DNA from: Akkermansia muciniphila
GTDB taxonomy: Bacteria; Verrucomicrobiota; Verrucomicrobiia; Limisphaerales; BJHT01
Reading direction: 5' to 3'
Assembly (NCBI GenBank): GCA_945861535.1
Contig: CAMAUZ010000055.1
Location: forward strand, 1-54,336
DNA: 54,336 bases
The notes beneath the pieces were generated by a model, which did no database searches, had not been told where the DNA came from, and saw nothing but the letters and a program-made list of their open reading frames with translations. Each line of letters starts with the position of its first letter. Position 1 is the first letter of the stretch. Of the stretch, positions 53,612 to 54,336 are shown one piece after another. The position numbers were made by a program, and so were the translations under genes.

Positions 53612-53728
53612 TCCCGCCGCGCCCTCCTCTACAAACTCCAGCGCCTCCGCGCCGCCGGCTGGCAGGTGGAATAAAAAAAGTTCCAAGCCCAAAGCTCAAA
53701 GCTCAAGGGAAGCACCAAGAAACAAGCG
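53612..53728 (+). repeat. Right copy of the 118-bp direct repeat
   Basis: It matches 46805-46922: the 3' end of the response-regulator gene including its stop codon, followed by the A-rich run and the AAGCCCAAAGCTCAAAGCTC element. Here the preceding codons are not those of a regulator gene, so this copy is a fragment. Together the copies resemble attachment-site duplications or recombination scars around the block 46923-53611; no integrase gene is seen. Confidence 0.85.
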
Positions 53729-54336
53729 CCGGTCCGGGGAGCGCACGCCGCTGGCGTGCCGTTTTCGGCGGCCCGCCGAAAACTTCGTTCCACTGACCCG
53801 GATTCCTTCACAGATGCCCGCACCAACATGGGTGGCACGGGCTACCAGCCCGCGCCGTCCGGCGACTCGCCGGACGGAATGGGCGCGACGTGGTGATTGC
53901 CCAAGCGCGCCGGAACAGCCGCACGTCTCCCTCCCTTCCGCCGGGCCAGTGGCCCGGCGGCACAGGCGAGTCGCCCGTGCCACCCGCTCCGGCCGAAGAC
54001 GAGCCAGACTGGGGAACGACGGTTTGGGCGGGCCGCCCAAACCGGCACGCGGGCCGCGTGCGCTCCCCGGCCCTGAAGCGCGGCATTTATGCCGCTTCAG
54101 CGTGAGCGGTGCGGGCAGGGTCGGACCCGCGACGACGTTCGAACGGTGAAGCGGCGTGAACGCCGCGCTCCTTGGGTTGCGGCTCCAACGCCCGGTACTA
54201 CAACCCTGCAAAATCCTCGCGGGGCGCGAGGATTTCTCCCGGAGCGCGGCTGTGTGCGCGGAGCACCAGCCGCAGCGGGTTGACCGCACGAGAAGCGTCT
54301 GATTTCTACGGGTGCCCGCAACGTTTCGGGGCTGCT
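53729..54336. other. Terminal intergenic region with palindromes
   Basis: TTTTCGGCGGCCCGCCGAAA (53762-53781) is a near-perfect palindrome related to the one near 32708. GGCCACTGGCCC-type arms lie at about 53942-53958. At 54077-54170 is another member of the CGCGGC-palindrome family, in the same form as those in the 267-bp units. No convincing gene is present. Confidence 0.6.
54077..54170. repeat. CGCGGC-palindrome family member
   Basis: AGCGCGGCATTTATGCCGCT at the left pairs locally and with GAAGCGGCGTGAACGCCGCG at the right. It is close in sequence to the copies at 46941, 47208 and 47474. Confidence 0.75.

Overview
This 54.3-kb, GC-rich window most resembles the chromosome of a free-living Verrucomicrobiota bacterium, probably of the Pedosphaera/Limisphaerales type; a planctomycete is the main alternative. 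The grounds are DUF1549/DUF1553 and DUF1501 proteins, an H-X9-DG pseudopilin, an alternative complex III (ACIII) cluster, few obvious Shine-Dalgarno sites, and intergenic space packed with palindromic and tandem repeats. No rRNA, tRNA or CRISPR array was seen.

Layout: (1) 1-9.0 kb, plus strand: a MITE-like element, a pRiA4b ORF-3-like gene, a tiny basic protein with its own terminator, then a DUF1549/DUF1553 gene and a DUF1501 gene separated by two DNA methyltransferase genes (one fused to a nuclease-like domain) and a membrane protein gene. (2) 9.1-20.8 kb, minus strand: one tightly packed respiratory operon, actA-B-C-D-E-F, then a small Cys-motif membrane protein, a CcoN-like protein with every heme/copper ligand histidine replaced, a CcoO-like cytochrome c carrying two inserted ribosomal-L7/L12-CTD-like modules, and a membrane-anchored cytochrome c. 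ACIII should oxidise quinol; the last three genes look like an electron-transfer module built from oxidase parts without an oxygen-reducing site. (3) 21-22.6 kb: decayed toxin-antitoxin genes and repeats. (4) 22.7-28.8 kb, minus strand: a seven-gene envelope operon (FN3 protein, PEGA protein, CsgG/FlgT-like protein, COG3014-type lipoprotein, YcfL/DUF1425, LpoB, glycine-rich lipoprotein). (5) 28.8-46.9 kb: single housekeeping and accessory genes (metallophosphoesterase, SRPBCC protein, RluA-type pseudouridine synthase, glutamate dehydrogenase, PagL-like protein, an intact toxin-antitoxin pair embedded in 177-bp repeats, pseudopilin, a membrane-ceramidase fusion, DUF1186/SEC-C protein, second DUF1501 protein, sigma-54 response regulator). 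(6) 46.8-53.7 kb: a 6.8-kb block bounded by about 118-bp direct repeats that duplicate the 3' end of the response-regulator gene. It holds 267-bp tandem repeats and a three-gene minus-strand operon: TIR protein, SEFIR plus AAA-like ATPase with a degenerate Walker A, and AAA-like ATPase plus transmembrane helix plus 14 WD40 repeats.

The two strongest candidates for an undescribed system are the ligand-less CcoN / L7L12-inserted CcoO module joined to ACIII, and the TIR / SEFIR-AAA / AAA-WD40 operon in its repeat-bounded block. All family names come from motif recognition by eye; no database search was run.
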